NCBI GenBank assembly: GCA_031277355.1
Contig: JAITMN010000120.1
Coordinates: 1 to 7,139 of the forward strand
Reading direction: 5' to 3'
Length of the DNA: 7,139 nt
Origin: Nevskiaceae bacterium
GTDB taxonomy: Bacteria > Pseudomonadota > Gammaproteobacteria > Steroidobacterales > Steroidobacteraceae
Of the stretch, positions 6,492-7,139 are shown piece after piece (position 1 is the stretch's first letter; every line of letters starts with the position of its first letter). A program made the position numbers and the translations under genes. The notes under the pieces are model-generated. The model was not told where the DNA came from, searched no databases, and worked only from the letters and a program-made list of their open reading frames with translations.

Positions 6492-6565
6492 TTTTGGCGT
6501 GTCCCTTGAGTCGTCCAAGGCTGGCAAGCCAGAACCGGGAGTCGATGCGCCATAACGTTTTGCAC

Positions 6566-6587
6566 AAAGGGTTTGGCGCCGCCTTTT
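6566..6587 (+). terminator. Possible terminator after the PLP-binding protein gene
   Basis: AAAGG (6566-6570) and CCTTT (6582-6586) pair across an 11-nt GC-rich centre, and the right arm runs into TTTTT. The stem is only 5 bp, so this is a weak prediction. It abuts the stop codon of the converging LysM-type gene (6588-6590), leaving 96 bp between the two genes. Confidence 0.3.
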
Positions 6588-7139
6588 TCAAGGCGTGCGC
6601 ACCCCGTCGGCCACGCGCATCTCCGAGGTTGCGCCGGTGACGAGACCAAAACTCATGCGGTCGTAGGTCTTGAACACCAGCAGCGTGCCGGTGCGTTCGT
6701 CCGGCAATTGAACGTCGCTGCGGCTGGTGCACATCTTGCCCCGCTGACGCTCGCAGCCCGGATCGCTCACCTTTTCGCCGCGCTGATGCAGCGCCAGCAC
6801 ATGACCCACGGTCAGGCCATCGCGGCTGCCCCGGTTGATCGCCACGACGTTGTACGCGCCCACCAACTGAACGCCGTTGACGATGCCGATGATCTGCCCG
6901 TCGATGCCCTCCGGCGCGCGGCGCGGGGTGATGTCTGCGGCGAGGCGGCTCGCATCTTCGGGAAATACCAGATCGCCGCGCAGCGTTTCACGCAGCGATT
7001 CCAGCAGCACCGCATTGCTCAAATCCGAGCCGGCGGCGGGCGTGACCTGCGCCGTGGCCGTGGCCAGCGCCATGTAGCCCAGCAGATCGCCGGTGTCCGG
7101 GTCGTGCAGCGCCTCGCCCGGATGCACGATGGAGTAGCG
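6588..7139 (-). CDS. LysM-type surface protein, C-terminal part
   Basis: The frame is open to the right window edge and gives the last 183 residues. The visible start reads RYSIVHPGEALHDPDTGDLLG, and later come IIGIVNGVQLVGAYNVVAIN, NRGSRDGLTVGHVLALHQRG and VQLPDERTGTLLVFKTYDRM. These match the conserved C-terminal region of LysM peptidoglycan-binding proteins encoded just upstream of dprA in many Beta- and Gammaproteobacteria. The signal peptide and LysM domain expected in the N-terminal half lie outside the window, so the peptidoglycan-binding role is inferred from the family. A GTG at 7127 is internal, not the start: the frame continues through it and the preceding residues also match. A Cys pair (GCERQRGKMC) sits in a small insertion before VQLPDERTG. 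The usual dprA neighbour is about 2.1 kb away here. Confidence 0.85.
   Translation of the reverse strand, partial: RYSIVHPGEALHDPDTGDLLGYMALATATAQVTPAAGSDLSNAVLLESLRETLRGDLVFPEDASRLAADITPRRAPEGIDGQIIGIVNGVQLVGAYNVVAINRGSRDGLTVGHVLALHQRGEKVSDPGCERQRGKMCTSRSDVQLPDERTGTLLVFKTYDRMSFGLVTGATSEMRVADGVRTP

Noticed and set aside
6520..6533. CTGGC-AA-GCCAG inverted repeat as a terminator
   Set aside because: The loop is too small unless the stem shrinks to 4 bp, and no T-run follows.

Overview
This is a high-GC proteobacterial chromosome segment. The gene order LysM-domain protein, dprA, smg, topA on one strand is typical of Beta- and Gammaproteobacteria. The protein sequences fit that range (for example a Xanthomonadales-like or betaproteobacterial host), but I cannot fix the genus.

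Layout, read along the minus strand in the direction of transcription. The 3' half of a LysM-type surface protein gene enters at the right edge and stops at 6588. After about 2.1 kb of other material come dprA (3345-4463, DNA-processing protein of natural transformation), smg (2858-3340, DUF494 family) and topA (358-2841, DNA topoisomerase I). The 5' part of rlmJ (1-389, 23S rRNA adenine-2030 N6-methyltransferase) follows and runs off the left edge. The dprA-smg-topA-rlmJ genes are nearly contiguous: gaps are 4 and 17 nt, and topA and rlmJ overlap by 32 nt. This looks like one operon for DNA and RNA handling.

The accessory part is 4464-6587, between the LysM gene and dprA, which normally lie next to each other. 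It holds two divergent genes. One is a type I phosphoribosyltransferase-fold protein on the minus strand (4719-5459). The other is a YggS/PLPBP-family pyridoxal-phosphate-binding protein on the plus strand (5682-6491). They share a 222-bp intergenic region with a perfect 13-bp palindrome next to a good -10 box. The 255 bp between the phosphoribosyltransferase gene and dprA carries a nested inverted repeat and a hairpin followed by a T-run. This region is the best candidate for something horizontally acquired or not yet described. A joint function for the two genes is inference only.

No tRNA, rRNA, CRISPR array, transposase or integrase was seen.
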